Under the pieces are notes generated by a model. That model did not search any database, was not told the origin of the DNA, and saw only the letters and a program-made list of their open reading frames with translations. Of a stretch of 64,000 nucleotides of DNA, positions 1 to 18,441 are shown piece by piece. The stretch comes from Amoebidium appalachense (lineage: Eukaryota; Ichthyosporea), in NCBI GenBank assembly GCA_963693365.1, contig CAVNZM010000011.1, positions 4,898,001 through 4,962,000 of the forward strand. Direction: 5' to 3'. Every line of letters begins with the position of its first letter. The stretch's first letter is position 1. The translations under genes were made by a program, and so were the position numbers.

Positions 1-235
1 CCAACCGGGACCCGGTTGAATCAATTAGGCCGGTCTTCAAGAGGTTAATGAGTTTTTGGAGATTTACGGTTGGAAACCGTAGCAATAAAAAACAATGCAA
101 CCATAAACACACAGTATATACGCACAGAAGAAGGGCCTATGAGCCTATCGTTACACATGTGACATGGCCAAACCAATACAAGAGAGAGAGAGAGGGTGTG
201 TGTGTGTGTGTTGGGGGGGGGGGGGGGGGGGGGGG

Positions 236-358
236 TTTGAATGCGGAACACGGTACGAAGTACGCATACACGAAGGACACATGCAAAGGCAAACATTCAA
301 GTATGCAACATCAGCCATGCGCACAGTATGCGTCATAAGCAGAGCCCATCCTCAGGGA
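236..358. repeat. Interspersed repeat family R, copy 1
   Basis: About 120 bp, starting after a G-run with gaatgcggaacacggta and ending near cctcaggga. The same sequence recurs at 63136-63350 and 63572-63783, and in diverged form near 5161-5297. No ORF or tRNA-like promoter was recognised. This copy is cut short by a G/GA tract. Confidence 0.75.
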
Positions 359-373
359 GGGAGGGGGGGGGGG

Positions 374-414
<41 letters not shown>

Positions 415-439
415 CACATTGTCAATCTTCTGCCCATAC

Positions 440-7825
<7,386 letters not shown>

Positions 7826-8496
7826 TTTGGCAGACCTTTATCACCTTCCCCAGAAATGGTAAATAAGCCTATGGAGCGTAAACTAGAACTTGAATATGCC
7901 AGCTGATGTTTCAGACCCGAAATTCAAGGATATTTCCACAACGTATGACACAACAGCTGACTCGTGAACATGGACTTGCTCACATTTCATATCAGTAGAT
8001 TTTTGCTCGTTAGTATCGCAACGGTAATGCCTCGATAATAGCGTTCCTCGCTTGTGGGCATATATGTTTGAAAAACGATCCGCTTTCTTGTAACGATAAA
8101 TGAATGGAACGAGTGGTAATAAAACCGCGATCATCAGACCTTGATATCCATTAGTCTCACCGGCTGACCCCCCTCTGACGCAATACCATGATAGTGAGTC
8201 TCTCTGAGTGGTATCAATGATGATCTTTGCAGCCCAGGAAGCGTCGTTGTGTTTTAGTTCGTCTCCAACGATTGGTTGCCAGCAAAGACACACTCAATGT
8301 TAGCTCTATATTTGGACCAATGTGTCTAATTTTGATTGGCTTTCCTTGCTACAAATATTTATGCGAGCCACGCCAGGTATAAAATCCCTCTCGAAGACGT
8401 GGGCTTGCCAGTTTTTGTTAAGCCAAGCCTTCTGCTTTACTGTGTTTCCAACCTACGTTTTTTTCCCTAGAAATTTCCGACGAAACATCAGAAAAA
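7826..8496. promoter_or_regulatory. Divergent intergenic region between BUD13 and the coactosin gene
   Basis: About 670 bp separates the BUD13 start codon (7825, minus) from the coactosin start (8497, plus). It lacks the G-runs seen on both sides. Inverted CCAAT boxes (ATTGG) lie near 8269 and 8335. A pyrimidine stretch ending ccctag at about 8470 could be the acceptor of a 5'UTR intron of the coactosin gene. A 136-codon minus ORF (7883-8293) matches nothing I recognise. Confidence 0.5.
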
Positions 8497-9341
8497 ATGG
8501 CAACCATCGACCCCGCCGTGACCGAGTACGTTCAAGACGTTCGCAACGACTCAACAGAGACAAACTGGGCCGTGTTTGCGGTCGAGGGCAAGAGCGTGGT
8601 TGCTAAGGCAAAGGGCAGCACCGGTCGGGAGGGCCTTCTTGAGGAGTTCAAGAACGAGAACGTTCAGTATGCTCTTCTTCGCACCATTTCTGGTGACCAG
8701 GAGAGCAGGCGCACTAAGTTTGTCTTCATCACTTGGATTGGCCCCAACGTGAGTGCGCTGCAGAAGGGCAAGGCCGCCACTCTCAAGTCTACGGTTGTCC
8801 CTGTCGTTGGCCAGTTCCATATCGAGGTGTGTATAACAGGCTCTCCTGTGTTGTTATCCTTGAAGCTTATCTCTGTGAATTGTTCCGTTCTTTGCCCGTA
8901 ATGCTCTTTTTGTTGTGGTTGCCTGAAGGTTGTTAAATAACTTGCTGGCTACCATTTGGAAGGTTATGTGCTTCAGAATCTTGCTGTGGCTTTTTTGTGA
9001 CCTCTCCCCCTTTACAGGTCCAGACAGACGACAAGAAGTTCTTGACCGAGGAGGAAATCACCAAGAAGCTGAAGGCTGCTGGGGGTGCCGACTACGACAC
9101 CGGCTCCAACAAAGGTGGCGCGTATAAGAGCGAGAGTGGAAGCATCAAGGCCAAAGCCCTGCAGTCATACCAGGAGAAGGAGAAGGAGAGCAACATCGGC
9201 CCCATCAAGTACGTCACCTCGGCCCTGCCCAACACCACCCCGGTGGATCTGAAGGGCCGCCCGATGGTGGCTCCTCCCTCTGAGGCCATCAAGAACATGC
9301 AAGACAACGTGAATGACGTCGACAAGTGGAAGTCCGCGTAA
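8497..9341 (+). CDS. COTL1: Coactosin-like ADF-H protein with a C-terminal extension
   Basis: Known role: coactosin is a single ADF-homology-domain protein that binds F-actin in the cytoplasm. Exon 1 is 8497-8826 and exon 2 is 9018-9341, joined by a phase-0 gt...ag intron of 191 nt, giving 217 aa. Residues about 1-134 form the ADF-H domain. The family signature KFVFITWIGPNVSALQ is at about residues 72-87, and the KAAGGADYD motif matches the C-terminal motif of human COTL1. Residues about 140-217 are a charged, Pro-containing tail (SNIGPIKYVTSALPN...VDKWKSA) that animal COTL1 (about 142 aa) lacks. The start is the first ATG, in context gaaaaaATGG. Its GC-rich codons and short clean intron contrast with the repeat-choked introns next door. 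Confidence 0.95.
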
Positions 9342-10551
9342 GAGCCCTGATATCAATTTGTTCCTTGTAAACTGTATGTGTTTCGAAAGAGGTGCATGGC
9401 TAGTAGTTGTGGATTACACTTGACACAAGCCGTGCAACTGATAGGTTTAGTTTTCTCTACACCTGAACATTTCTTGAAGAAAGCTAGGGTAAACTGACCA
9501 GATTCAACTTGAATGTCTCAGCTTGTTCAGTACGACGATATTATCTTCACACCACAACCAGATAACTATAACGGATTACTTTAGACCTACAAGCAGCTGC
9601 AAAGCACATGGCATTGCCTCTCTGTGAGATTCAGGTATTCCATATGGACACCTTGTGGTAGACACTGGTGTTACTGCTTAGTAATAATGCGAAAGTAGAA
9701 ATAACGCAAGACGAGAGTCTGCCGTAAATAAAACCGTGCTCCACATATGTTGTTTGTGACAGGCTTCTGATCTTCCCCTTCAACATCCCTCTCCACCCCA
9801 CTTTTTTTTTAGTAAGCCAAGTTGCTTTTTAGCTCCCCATTTGAACCCCCCCTCCCCTTCCACCCTACTACTAAGTCACTAGTTGCTAACAGATGGTAAG
9901 CAGGACTTCCAAGTGAGGATAGTGCTTGATTTTCAGTAACTGCGCATCATCCTTGTACTCTATGTCAACCATGTCGCTTGTGTCAAGCCGGGGCACAAGA
10001 ATAAGTCGGCAAATGCCATTTTACTTGTCCTTGTGTATGTTTGGCCTCGAAGCCTCGGAGTTTTAGTGACCGTAAAAAGAGCTAGGAGAAAGTGGGAGAA
10101 TAGATAGTGTGGGCACTCGACGGGACCTCTTGTTTTGTTTTGCGGCGACATGTGATAGATCGATCATCCGACAGTCAAGAGCCTATCATGATCTACAGGG
10201 TTCTCTAATTGATTTGAAGGTATGGTCGACAAATCAACTGCCTGAACTAAACTGCTGTCGCTTTGTTGTTTTAAGTACCAGTTCCTAGTAGAGGACTTAA
10301 AATTGTATTATAAAGGTTTTTTCCGCTATTAAAAATAATCATCCCTTCACAAGATATACGAGTTTCTGGGAAAAGTTCTCACGATTTGCAGGTTTACCCC
10401 TACGGGTGTCTGCGTGTATACGTGTGTGCAGGTGTTTGTGTGTGCATGGCGTGTGTATGTTGTATGTGATTGTGGGTGTGTTTGTATACGTGTTTGTGTG
10501 TGTGTTTTATGCAGATGTGGTCACCCCGGGTTGTTGGGTTGGGTGGGGGGC

Positions 10552-10585
<34 letters not shown>

Positions 10586-10598
10586 TCCGAAGGGGGGA
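9342..10598. other. Coactosin 3' flank; no gene recognised
   Basis: Balanced-composition DNA. AATAAA at 9727-9732 is a candidate polyadenylation signal, about 385 nt after the stop. From about 10400 the sequence turns into a TG-rich stretch and a long G-run ending at the left LTR of element A. Short ORFs (for example 9960-10151) have no supporting features. Confidence 0.6.
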
Positions 10599-10889
10599 TG
10601 TTGTGTCCCTTGTGTGTATACGTGTGTTGAAGTGGGTTCTTTGAACGGAGTTATAGGGGAAAAGGCAACGCGACACCATCACTGGGGGTTAACGGGAACT
10701 CACTCGTTTCCCTAACCCTTTACTATCGGCTCCCTGCACAGCACAGAGCGCAGGCTGATGTACGGGAAGGTGTCTCCAGGACACGTAGGCGCACTCATTG
10801 AATTCCTCATCATATATGGAGCGCCAGGCTCGTATCCTATTGGCTACTATTTGATGGTATTTTACCCCATATGACGCAATCACACCACA
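10599..10889 (-). repeat. Element A 3' LTR
   Basis: 291 bp, TG...CA ends. Matches 35092-35382 with two visible substitutions. On the element's sense strand it is preceded by a G-rich tract (10890-10901), the likely polypurine tract. Confidence 0.93.
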
Positions 10890-11042
10890 GTACCCCCCCC
10901 TTAAGATCCTTCGTCCTCGAAGGAGTGAGTGATAGGGTGAGATATGTGTGGAAAAAAACGACATATAGTCATAAGCATCAGCTTACGATCTGTGTTGTGA
11001 GGAATGGTTCCTAACGAACCAATCACAGCCATGTGCTAATTT

Positions 11043-11624
11043 TTATACGGGCAGATCCTTATCTTCCTGCACGTGGGGAAGAGGGGTCTGTGTCCGATCA
11101 AATTTAGACTCAAACTCAGCAATTAATTTTGCACATAACCTCAATTGTGTTTTATCCATCCACACAGGATTATCACGGTCAGCTTTAAGGCGGACCAGAT
11201 ATTTCTGTGTAGGTAGAGCACGCCGGTTTCGTAAAGAAACGGGGTGTTCTATCTTCATATCTAGAATGGCCTCTATTTCGACTTCATCATCTGCAACAAT
11301 GTTCCAACTATGCGACTGACCAGTCACAGGGAGGTCATCATTGTTAGGCATAGCGCCACGTACAGAGAGAGGCACTTCTAGATTAATATCATTCACATTG
11401 AGAATACGAATATCATTTAAATCTTGCTTATTTCTGACCCTATAAGCTAATTCTCCCACTTGCTTGACCACCTCAAATCCGTGGTGCCAACGAGGGGAAA
11501 ATTTACCTGGATGCTCAGAAGTATTTCTAATCATCACTGGGTCTCCTCTGAAAAATTTGCGAATTTTCGCAACTTGATCTGATTTGTGCGAATTATTCTT
11601 AGCATATCCAGGTGGCTTATTCAT
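11043..11624 (-). CDS. Element A integrase tail with chromodomain-like end
   Basis: 193 aa. FRGDPVMIRN...FEVVKQVGELAYRV fits the integrase C-terminal GPY/F-like barrel. EAILDMKI...KYLVRLKADRD...WMDKTQL...LIAEFE resembles a diverged chromodomain. It overlaps the integrase ORF by four bases in another frame. In chromoviruses this tail directs integration to marked chromatin. That role is inferred here. Confidence 0.65.
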   Translation of the reverse strand: MNKPPGYAKNNSHKSDQVAKIRKFFRGDPVMIRNTSEHPGKFSPRWHHGFEVVKQVGELAYRVRNKQDLNDIRILNVNDINLEVPLSVRGAMPNNDDLPVTGQSHSWNIVADDEVEIEAILDMKIEHPVSLRNRRALPTQKYLVRLKADRDNPVWMDKTQLRLCAKLIAEFESKFDRTQTPLPHVQEDKDLPV

Positions 11625-13222
11625 TGCCTATGCCGCACAATCTGAATTTGCCGTATCGCTTTTTCCCTCATAGCAGTCCACTCTGGCTGCTTCATGGGTT
11701 CCCCAGGAGGCAACAGAGAGACATCCGGAAAAAGTGTAGGATGTTGCCCGAATACGAGATAATATGGTGAATATCCAGTAGCCGCATGTTGAGTAACCCT
11801 ATACCCAAACATAACGGGAGCTAGATATTCGTCCCAATCATCCCCATCCAAATTCACATACTTACTAATGGCATCATTAATTGGTCTGTGAGACCTTTCG
11901 TTAATGGCATTAGTTTGAGGGTGATAGGCGGCTGTGTTTAACTTTGTGATATTCAACATTTTACACAGCTCTAGCACTATCTCCGAGAGAAAATTTGCAC
12001 CGCGGTCAGACAACAGTGACCTAGGTGGGCCATAAACATAACAAAATCTATCCAAGATAAGCCGTGCAATTGTGGCAGCCGTTTCATCGGTTACCGCAAA
12101 GGCTTCTGCATATCTCGTAGGGATATCCATAATAACGATAATTTTGGTATTCCCATGTTTGGAAGGTTTAGAGGGCACGATTGTATCAATACTTATTCGT
12201 TCGAATAATTTTGTAGGAGTGAGAGATGGAGGAGGGGATGGTCTAACTTTCATGTGTGGGTCAGAATTACGTGCCTGACACCCAACACACGAGCGCACCC
12301 ACCTATGCACATACCTACTCATACCCGGCCAATAATACGTGCGCAACGCTTTTAACGTGCGATGCACACCAAAATGGCCCATCTTATCATGCACACTCTC
12401 TAATAATTCGTGATATAAAGCCTCGGGAACAAACAACTTTCTCCCCTCCAAAGAAAAATAATATAGGACATTATTTTCCACAAAACAGTGACGAGCAATG
12501 CGAGCGAGTTTTCTTCTTTTCGCATTACTAATACGTGGTGTGGGGTCCTCTACATTTTCTTCCAAATTATCAGCGGGAGAAGTGTTATTCCGTGTGATAT
12601 TTTGCGTTAATTTTTGCATGTATGCATGCTTTTTGGGTCCCCGCGGTGGGTCTTTTGTAGACAACAAAGTAATGATATCACCACAAAGGGGGTCATTACA
12701 TTGTGCTGCTACGATCGCATCTCTCTGGTAGCCGGCCCCAGCTAAGGCAGCTATCTGCACAGGATGCGAAGGGGAATCTTGGGAGATATTGCCATTTTTG
12801 GAAGCAATATTATTAAGGTACAAAACATGCGAATTTTCTTCTGTATGCAGGGGGACCTGCACAACATGAAGAGAATTCGAATCTACTCTCTGTTTAACCA
12901 TCACCGAACGAAGGGACCCTTCTAAACTAATTTCACAGGAACCGTTCGCTGGCGGGGAAAGGTTAACGTGAGTATGGGTGGCAGATATGCCCAAATATGG
13001 TAAGCAAGCCGCGACGTGCGCTTGCAAAGGCATAGGGGGGTGAGAAGGAGCAGTGTATGAATCATCAGGAAAATAAACTGACGAGATCACTACACGCTCC
13101 AACTCAGTATTCTTATCATAATGCACCCATCTATCTGCTTCCTGAGAGTGATCTGCAGGCGGTTCGTCTGATTGGTCCTCAGCTGCATAAGGAATGCGAC
13201 TGATACCATCAGCGTCCGGCAA
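11621..13222 (-). CDS. Element A integrase
   Basis: About 530 codons. The HHCC zinc domain is visible (GHFGVHRT...SCVGCQARNSD), then the DDE core: SIDTIVPS, LLSDRGANF and NAINERSHRPIND supply the two Asp and the Glu. It reads in the same frame as the RT ORF. The N-terminal 180 residues are the RNase H end (LPDADGISRIP) plus a spacer. It ends four bases inside the next ORF. Confidence 0.9.
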   Translation of the reverse strand: MPDADGISRIPYAAEDQSDEPPADHSQEADRWVHYDKNTELERVVISSVYFPDDSYTAPSHPPMPLQAHVAACLPYLGISATHTHVNLSPPANGSCEISLEGSLRSVMVKQRVDSNSLHVVQVPLHTEENSHVLYLNNIASKNGNISQDSPSHPVQIAALAGAGYQRDAIVAAQCNDPLCGDIITLLSTKDPPRGPKKHAYMQKLTQNITRNNTSPADNLEENVEDPTPRISNAKRRKLARIARHCFVENNVLYYFSLEGRKLFVPEALYHELLESVHDKMGHFGVHRTLKALRTYYWPGMSRYVHRWVRSCVGCQARNSDPHMKVRPSPPPSLTPTKLFERISIDTIVPSKPSKHGNTKIIVIMDIPTRYAEAFAVTDETAATIARLILDRFCYVYGPPRSLLSDRGANFLSEIVLELCKMLNITKLNTAAYHPQTNAINERSHRPINDAISKYVNLDGDDWDEYLAPVMFGYRVTQHAATGYSPYYLVFGQHPTLFPDVSLLPPGEPMKQPEWTAMREKAIRQIQIVRHRQ

Positions 13223-14710
13223 GTCAGAACCTTTTTAATAAAATAACTGGAAGTCAAAGCCCTGCAGCTTTGCAGCCCAACGATAAATTCTATCATTGGC
13301 TATACGTGTGCCTCCAGTAATACATAAATTCGGCTTATGATCCGTATATACGCGAAATGTCCGACCATAGAGATATACTCTCCACTCATGTGTGAGAGCA
13401 TATACTAAGGCCAAAGCTTCCCTTTCACTGGTGGAATAACGTTTTTCTGTGGGGGAAAATAATTTGGAAAAATATCATGATGCTACCACACGCAAAGACC
13501 CATCGGCTTGGGTTTGGTATAGGCAGCCCCCCATAGAGATAGCACATGCGTCTGTCTTAACAACAAACTCACCGGCATCCTTACTAAAATTAGGAAGCAC
13601 AAGCACAGGTGGTTTGGTTAGAGCAGTGCGTAAATTATAAAATGATTGCAGCTGTGTGCTATCTTTGTCTATATGGATTTTCTTCGCTGCCTGGCCACCC
13701 GTTAATTTTGTTAAGGGTGCGGCCATGCGCGCGTAATTTTTAATATATCTCCTGAGATAATTTGTAACACCCAAAAATTGTCGCAATTGGGTGACCGTTT
13801 TGGGGATAGGCCACTCTGCAACTGCTTTTATGCGCTTAGGATGGATAGTGATACCATCTGCAGATAAAATGTGCCCTAAGGCATCTATGGTTGGTACCGC
13901 TATTTCTGCCTTACTAGCATCGAGCTTAAGGTTATGCTTAGCTAATGTAGTAAGGACAGCATTCATTTTCGTAAATAATTCATCTTCCGTCTGCGCATAA
14001 AATATAAGATCATCAATATAAATAATGCAATCATCGAGGTGATCTTTTAACACCCAGTGCATTGCACGCATCATAGTGGGGGGGCTATTACTAGCACCCA
14101 TAACCATGACTTTATATTGGTACAGCTTATTGCCTAATGCGAACGCCGTTTTCGGGCGCGATTCTTCGTCATAATAAATTTGCCAAAATGCGCGACTCAT
14201 ATCAAACTTTGCAAAAATGCGTGCACCTTGTGCACGTTCCAATTCTGCAGTAATATTAGGGAGGGGATATGAGTCTTTACGAAGAATTTCATTTAATTTC
14301 CGCATATCCTGGACCATCCTGAAATGGCCAGGTTGCTTTTTCGGCACTAAGAAAATAGGGAACTGCCAAGGAGAACCATCTGCAGGTTCTGCTTCGTCCC
14401 GTTCAATCATTTCATCTACAATTTTCTGTGCCGCTTCTAATTTTACTTGCTCTAGGCGCCATTGCTTCACTTTGATTGGTGGATGGTCACCTGTGTCTAA
14501 ACTGGCCTCGAACCCATGCAGCCTGCCATATTCATGCTCATTTTTAATAAACACATCATAATGTTTATCCAAAAATGAGGACACACGCTCTTTTAACTCT
14601 GGGGTATTACTCAGGAAAACTAAATTTCCATGGTATACGGTGGGTGGCGGTGGGTGCTGTCTGTGGTTGGGCATCACGGAGCCCATTATGGGTACTCCGA
14701 GAGCCAACAC
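13223..14710 (-). CDS. Element A reverse transcriptase and RNase H
   Basis: RT motifs in order: FAKFDMSRAFWQI (motif A Asp), VMGASNSPPTM (motif B), IIYIDDLIF (YIDD catalytic pair) and LRQFLGVTNYLRRYI (connection). RNase H follows, starting VVKTDACAISMGGCLY. The frame is the same as the downstream integrase but carries an in-frame TGA at 13475-13477 (inside ASxYFSK of RNase H) and a TAA at about 13234. This copy therefore cannot make full-length Pol without readthrough. Confidence 0.9.
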
Positions 14711-15175
14711 CCATCGGTGCAGAGTCAGTGATCACAGTGGCCCCTGACTCTGTTTGAAAGGTGGGTGTATCTGCTAAAGAGGTTGCGGATAAATGTGGCA
14801 GATTTATTAGAGCAGGGTGCTGCCGAGAGGGGGATTTAACCCCCAAACCGTCATCCAACTCCATATCAACAACATTATCATCGATATTAATACCCTCACT
14901 ATTACAGACACCCAAGGCGGTTGTGCATGCACTAGTATACAACGAGTGGACAGCTAACCTACGAGCAAAATCCACCTCATCTGAATACATAGGATTATCA
15001 TATGTGCCCCGCCCAGCAGGACTACATCTTTGAGACGGATGTGGGCTAGGCACCAATCCCAAAGACTTCGCCATGCCAGCGTATCCAGCTGCCCGGCCGG
15101 TTGCAGCAGACACACGAGAATCAAGAACACTAGAGCTTTTAATATCCGCAACCGCGTAGATTTCTGCAAGGGTTT
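14607..15175 (-). CDS. Element A linker between protease and reverse transcriptase
   Basis: About 190 codons directly downstream of the B insertion point, starting LAEIYAVADIKSS. No motif was recognised. The ORF is Ser/Pro/Asp rich and probably a spacer in the polyprotein. The RT frame overlaps its end with a frame change near 14650. Confidence 0.6.
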
Positions 15176-15387
15176 TGTCGTATCCTAATGTATGTGTACT
15201 AGAGACGCGGCACTCTACTAAGTGTACACACACGAAAAGGAACGAACGTGTACGGAAAAACAGTAAAGTTTATTCAGACCAGGCTCCGACGGGCAAACTT
15301 AGATCCGAACGGAATGAGTCTAAGTTACGACTGAGGCCATCAAGGCCGTGCCCTACAAGATCATCATCACCTGGCCCCCTACGATGC
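15176..15387 (-). repeat. Element B 3' LTR, distal part (cut by element D)
   Basis: Matches 32761-32972. Ends at gatgc, which is repeated after element D at 18923-18927. Confidence 0.93.
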
Positions 15388-15868
15388 TGTAAACAGTTGG
15401 ACTAGTTAGGATAAGGCAGAGTACAACTGAATCAAAATAAAGACAGAGAACGGGTAGAAAGGCACACGCGGCCAGGTTGCTTTTACTATGGGCCGACTCA
15501 GTCTGTCTCAAGACTTCACTGATGTGATCCCCGTACTGGGACGGCTTTCTTATATAGCCCCCAGGTTTCGGATCAAGGCCCAGGATTGGTTCATCCGCGG
15601 CCAGCGCGGGTGGCAACATGCCATTCGTGATTCTGGTGCGGTCCGAGCCAGTCAGACCTTTGTCCTATTTATGCAAACCTCTTATTGGTTCACTTCGTTT
15701 ATGTGGTATGCAGCTGAAGAACCATATATGGTTCAATTCTTAGGTCAGAGTGAGTCCTATTGGTGCGGACATAATATTTATGTGATATTCATGACAAAGC
15801 ACGAATCGTGTGCTAGTAGATCACATTCTTTAGTAAACATGTACAGTTCATGTGTACAGTTGTTTACA
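15388..15868 (-). repeat. Element D 3' LTR
   Basis: 481 bp. Sense-strand TATATAAG at 15556-15549. Three ATTGG boxes on the plus strand. Confidence 0.93.
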
Positions 15869-18441
15869 CTCCCCCCCTTGTCGGGAGCCTGGTGGTGTCG
15901 TTAGACAAGCAAACCACCAGGCTGAGAGGCGATAAACAACCTTCAGCGAGAATTCTTGTGCGCCGAGCTGCTGGGCAGAACAGAGCAAGGACGGTTGAAT
16001 AGAGTTGTGCACGTCTATGAGCACTTCTTCATTTGCCAAAACGTAAATTCATGCAGCATTCTTCTGTGATTTCATTTTCGTGGCGAAGATTGTTGCAGAG
16101 TGTGCGTGCGAATAATTCGCTAAGCCTTCGTCTCTGTGCTTGGCTTTTCTGTAGAAGTAGTATTTTCCTTTTTGGGAATTTTTCCTTTTTAGGATACTCC
16201 CGCAGATTCGTTTTCAATTGCGAGTAATTTAGTTGTGTGGATGAATGATCATACCAAACATTCGATAATGAATATAACTCGAGCCTTAGGTCACTTCGTA
16301 GCTCAGGTAGTGGTGGATAGCTTCAAGGCTTAGCCACTGCTCCTTATCCCGGTTCTACCATAAGACTGTAAGGCGAGTCACCATGGCCGGAAAAGCCGCT
16401 TCTTTCATGAACAAATAGCACTTCTTTCCTTTCAGCTTTAACTCTGCATCATCGGAGCTGGGAAAAACATGAATAAAAATGCCCAAGTGTTCTTCGTTGG
16501 GCGACATAAAGAAATATATCACCCGTCAGAACCAGTAAAAGCCCGGTTCATAATTCATAAGAAGAGGGTAGGCAAAGCAAGCCTCCTTCAGAAAACACAT
16601 GCTTCCATTCGTGAGCAGTTTTCGTATCCCATTTGCCAGCCATTTTCGTTGAGCAGGGGGATTCCAGGCATAATACATTCTTCTGGAGGCTTGGCCTAAA
16701 AAGAAAAGTCGTCGCAGTCGCCCTTTCTTTTGTAAGCAACTTCGTGAGCGCGCTTCGTGTTTTCATATCCTCCAGTGCAGGTCTGGATGGTGCCCCATCC
16801 TCTGCTTCATTTGTAGGTGGCCCTACTGTTGGTTCTGTTCGTTGTGTGGAATACCAAAACCATTCGTATTCGTGGAACTGCTTTGTGCTGTGCTTTCTTT
16901 CGTGTTGGTGTTCATGAAGTTACCCCGTTCACACACCTACTACTTTCATACATCAGACGTAAGTAGCTGCCTGGGGAGTGTGTGGTTCGTGTTCGTGACA
17001 TTCTTCTGTTCCTTCGTGAGAAGAATATTCGTTTTAGCAGAGGTGCCCAATAAGGCAGCTTGTGGGGTCGTCTCCCGCATGTGCCCATTGGTGGGGTATG
17101 CACGTGCTAAATTGTTACAGTGTCATCATATTGCAAGGGAATAACATGGTCACCTCCGTACCAGGGCCTAGGTACACATGATGGTCCGATGTGTTAGTCA
17201 ACAACACCTTGCATTCGTATTCGTATTCGTCTTCCACGTCAATTTCTTCAGTAGTGAAGGAGGGTATTCGTAATTCGAAACTGAAAGGCTTCCAGCCAAA
17301 ATACTGACACTGTATGCTGGGGTTGTGAGGGAACGGTGCCCATACCACATTCTTTTGTTCTGGTGGGGGTGTGCCGGCAGCTAGTGCAAGGCTTGACAGT
17401 GTAATTCGTATGTTACAGTATTGCCACAGACTGGCAAGTACCATTAAATTCGTACCTCACACCTTCGTTTGTCTTTCACATGCACGAACAAAAGTTCTGC
17501 ATCGACTTTATTAACAACATGCCTTCTGTGCACCAAGAGTGCAAATTCGTTTGGGCATGGCACCTGGAAGGGCCATACATGAGGCATATGTTCGTAATGT
17601 GTTTAGGCATGCCAGCATACATTCATACGCATGTTGTGCATCCTGTGCGCTAAACTATGGGGCATGCTGTATTCGACAACAGCAAGAAATTCGAAGCATG
17701 CATGCAAAACTACTTTCACAGCACCTTATGTCCTACATGCTATAGGAACAGCGACTATCTTCTTCCTTAAATGCATTCGTGCTGAAAGTGGCCGTGCATC
17801 TGGGTTGCGAGTGTGGACGTGCACGTGGTGGCATGGACACGATGACAGTGTGCAATAGCGCAATGCACGCAAGGGCAACGGTTTTCTTTTCTTCGTAACA
17901 TAGAGGGGGCCGTGTGCATTGCAACCTAAGCAGTGTTGTGCATTCGTTCTTTTCATTTTCGTGTTTCCATTTCATTTTGCTTTCGTTTTTCGTTTTTCGT
18001 CGTTTCATAACTTCGTTACTTTGTTTTGTTTTGTGTTGCATTCATTTTGTATTTCCTCTATGCATTCGCTTGTCGTGAATTCTTTATTTCATTGTGTATT
18101 CGTGATGGTTCGTTTTTCGTTGGTTCATTGCTTCGTTAGTAATTCTTTAATCGTTTGTTCGTGTATTCGTTTTTCTTCGCGTTTTTTATGTGTCGTAGTA
18201 TAAGGTGGTTTTCATGCTTTCAATTCTTTCCGTGTTCTTAGAGGTGGGCTGGCCACTTCAAACTTGTCGATGTGTATGTATTCTAAGCCTGACAAAGAAA
18301 GATGTGCCTATCATCGTGGTAAAAAGGATTGTGATCGGCCATGGCAGATTCTTGGGGTAATTGAAAGATGTGAGATTCTTGAACTGATTGAAAGATGTGA
18401 GATTCGAAGGATGCGAGATTCTTGAACTGCGCGGTCGCCAA
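15869..18441 (-). other. Element D interior, non-coding or unknown
   Basis: No long ORF. The best sense-strand candidate is 17444-17115 (109 codons), whose end KVLLTNTSDHHVYLGPGTEV vaguely recalls a dUTPase-like beta domain. I would not rely on it. From about 16.4 to 18.2 kb the plus strand is crowded with TTCGT/ATTCGT words. An 11-bp stem (15887-15897 with 15913-15923, 15-nt loop) sits next to the polypurine tract. Confidence 0.5.

Noticed and set aside
7883-8293. 136-codon minus ORF between BUD13 and coactosin
   Set aside because: It lies in the divergent promoter region, has no motif or splice support, and reads antisense to the likely coactosin 5' UTR.
15482-15904. ORF MGRLSLSQDFTDV... 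present twice (15488 and 18542)
   Set aside because: It is the plus-strand reading of the two element D LTRs, antisense to the element, and not a gene.
16296-16372. tRNA-like A box (TAGCTCAGGTAGTGG) and B box (GGTTCTACC) in element D
   Set aside because: The sequence does not fold into acceptor, D and anticodon stems. The box matches are probably chance.
17115-17444. dUTPase-like domain in element D
   Set aside because: Only a short, weak resemblance (LLTNTS...GPGTEV). The key dUTPase motifs are not all identifiable.
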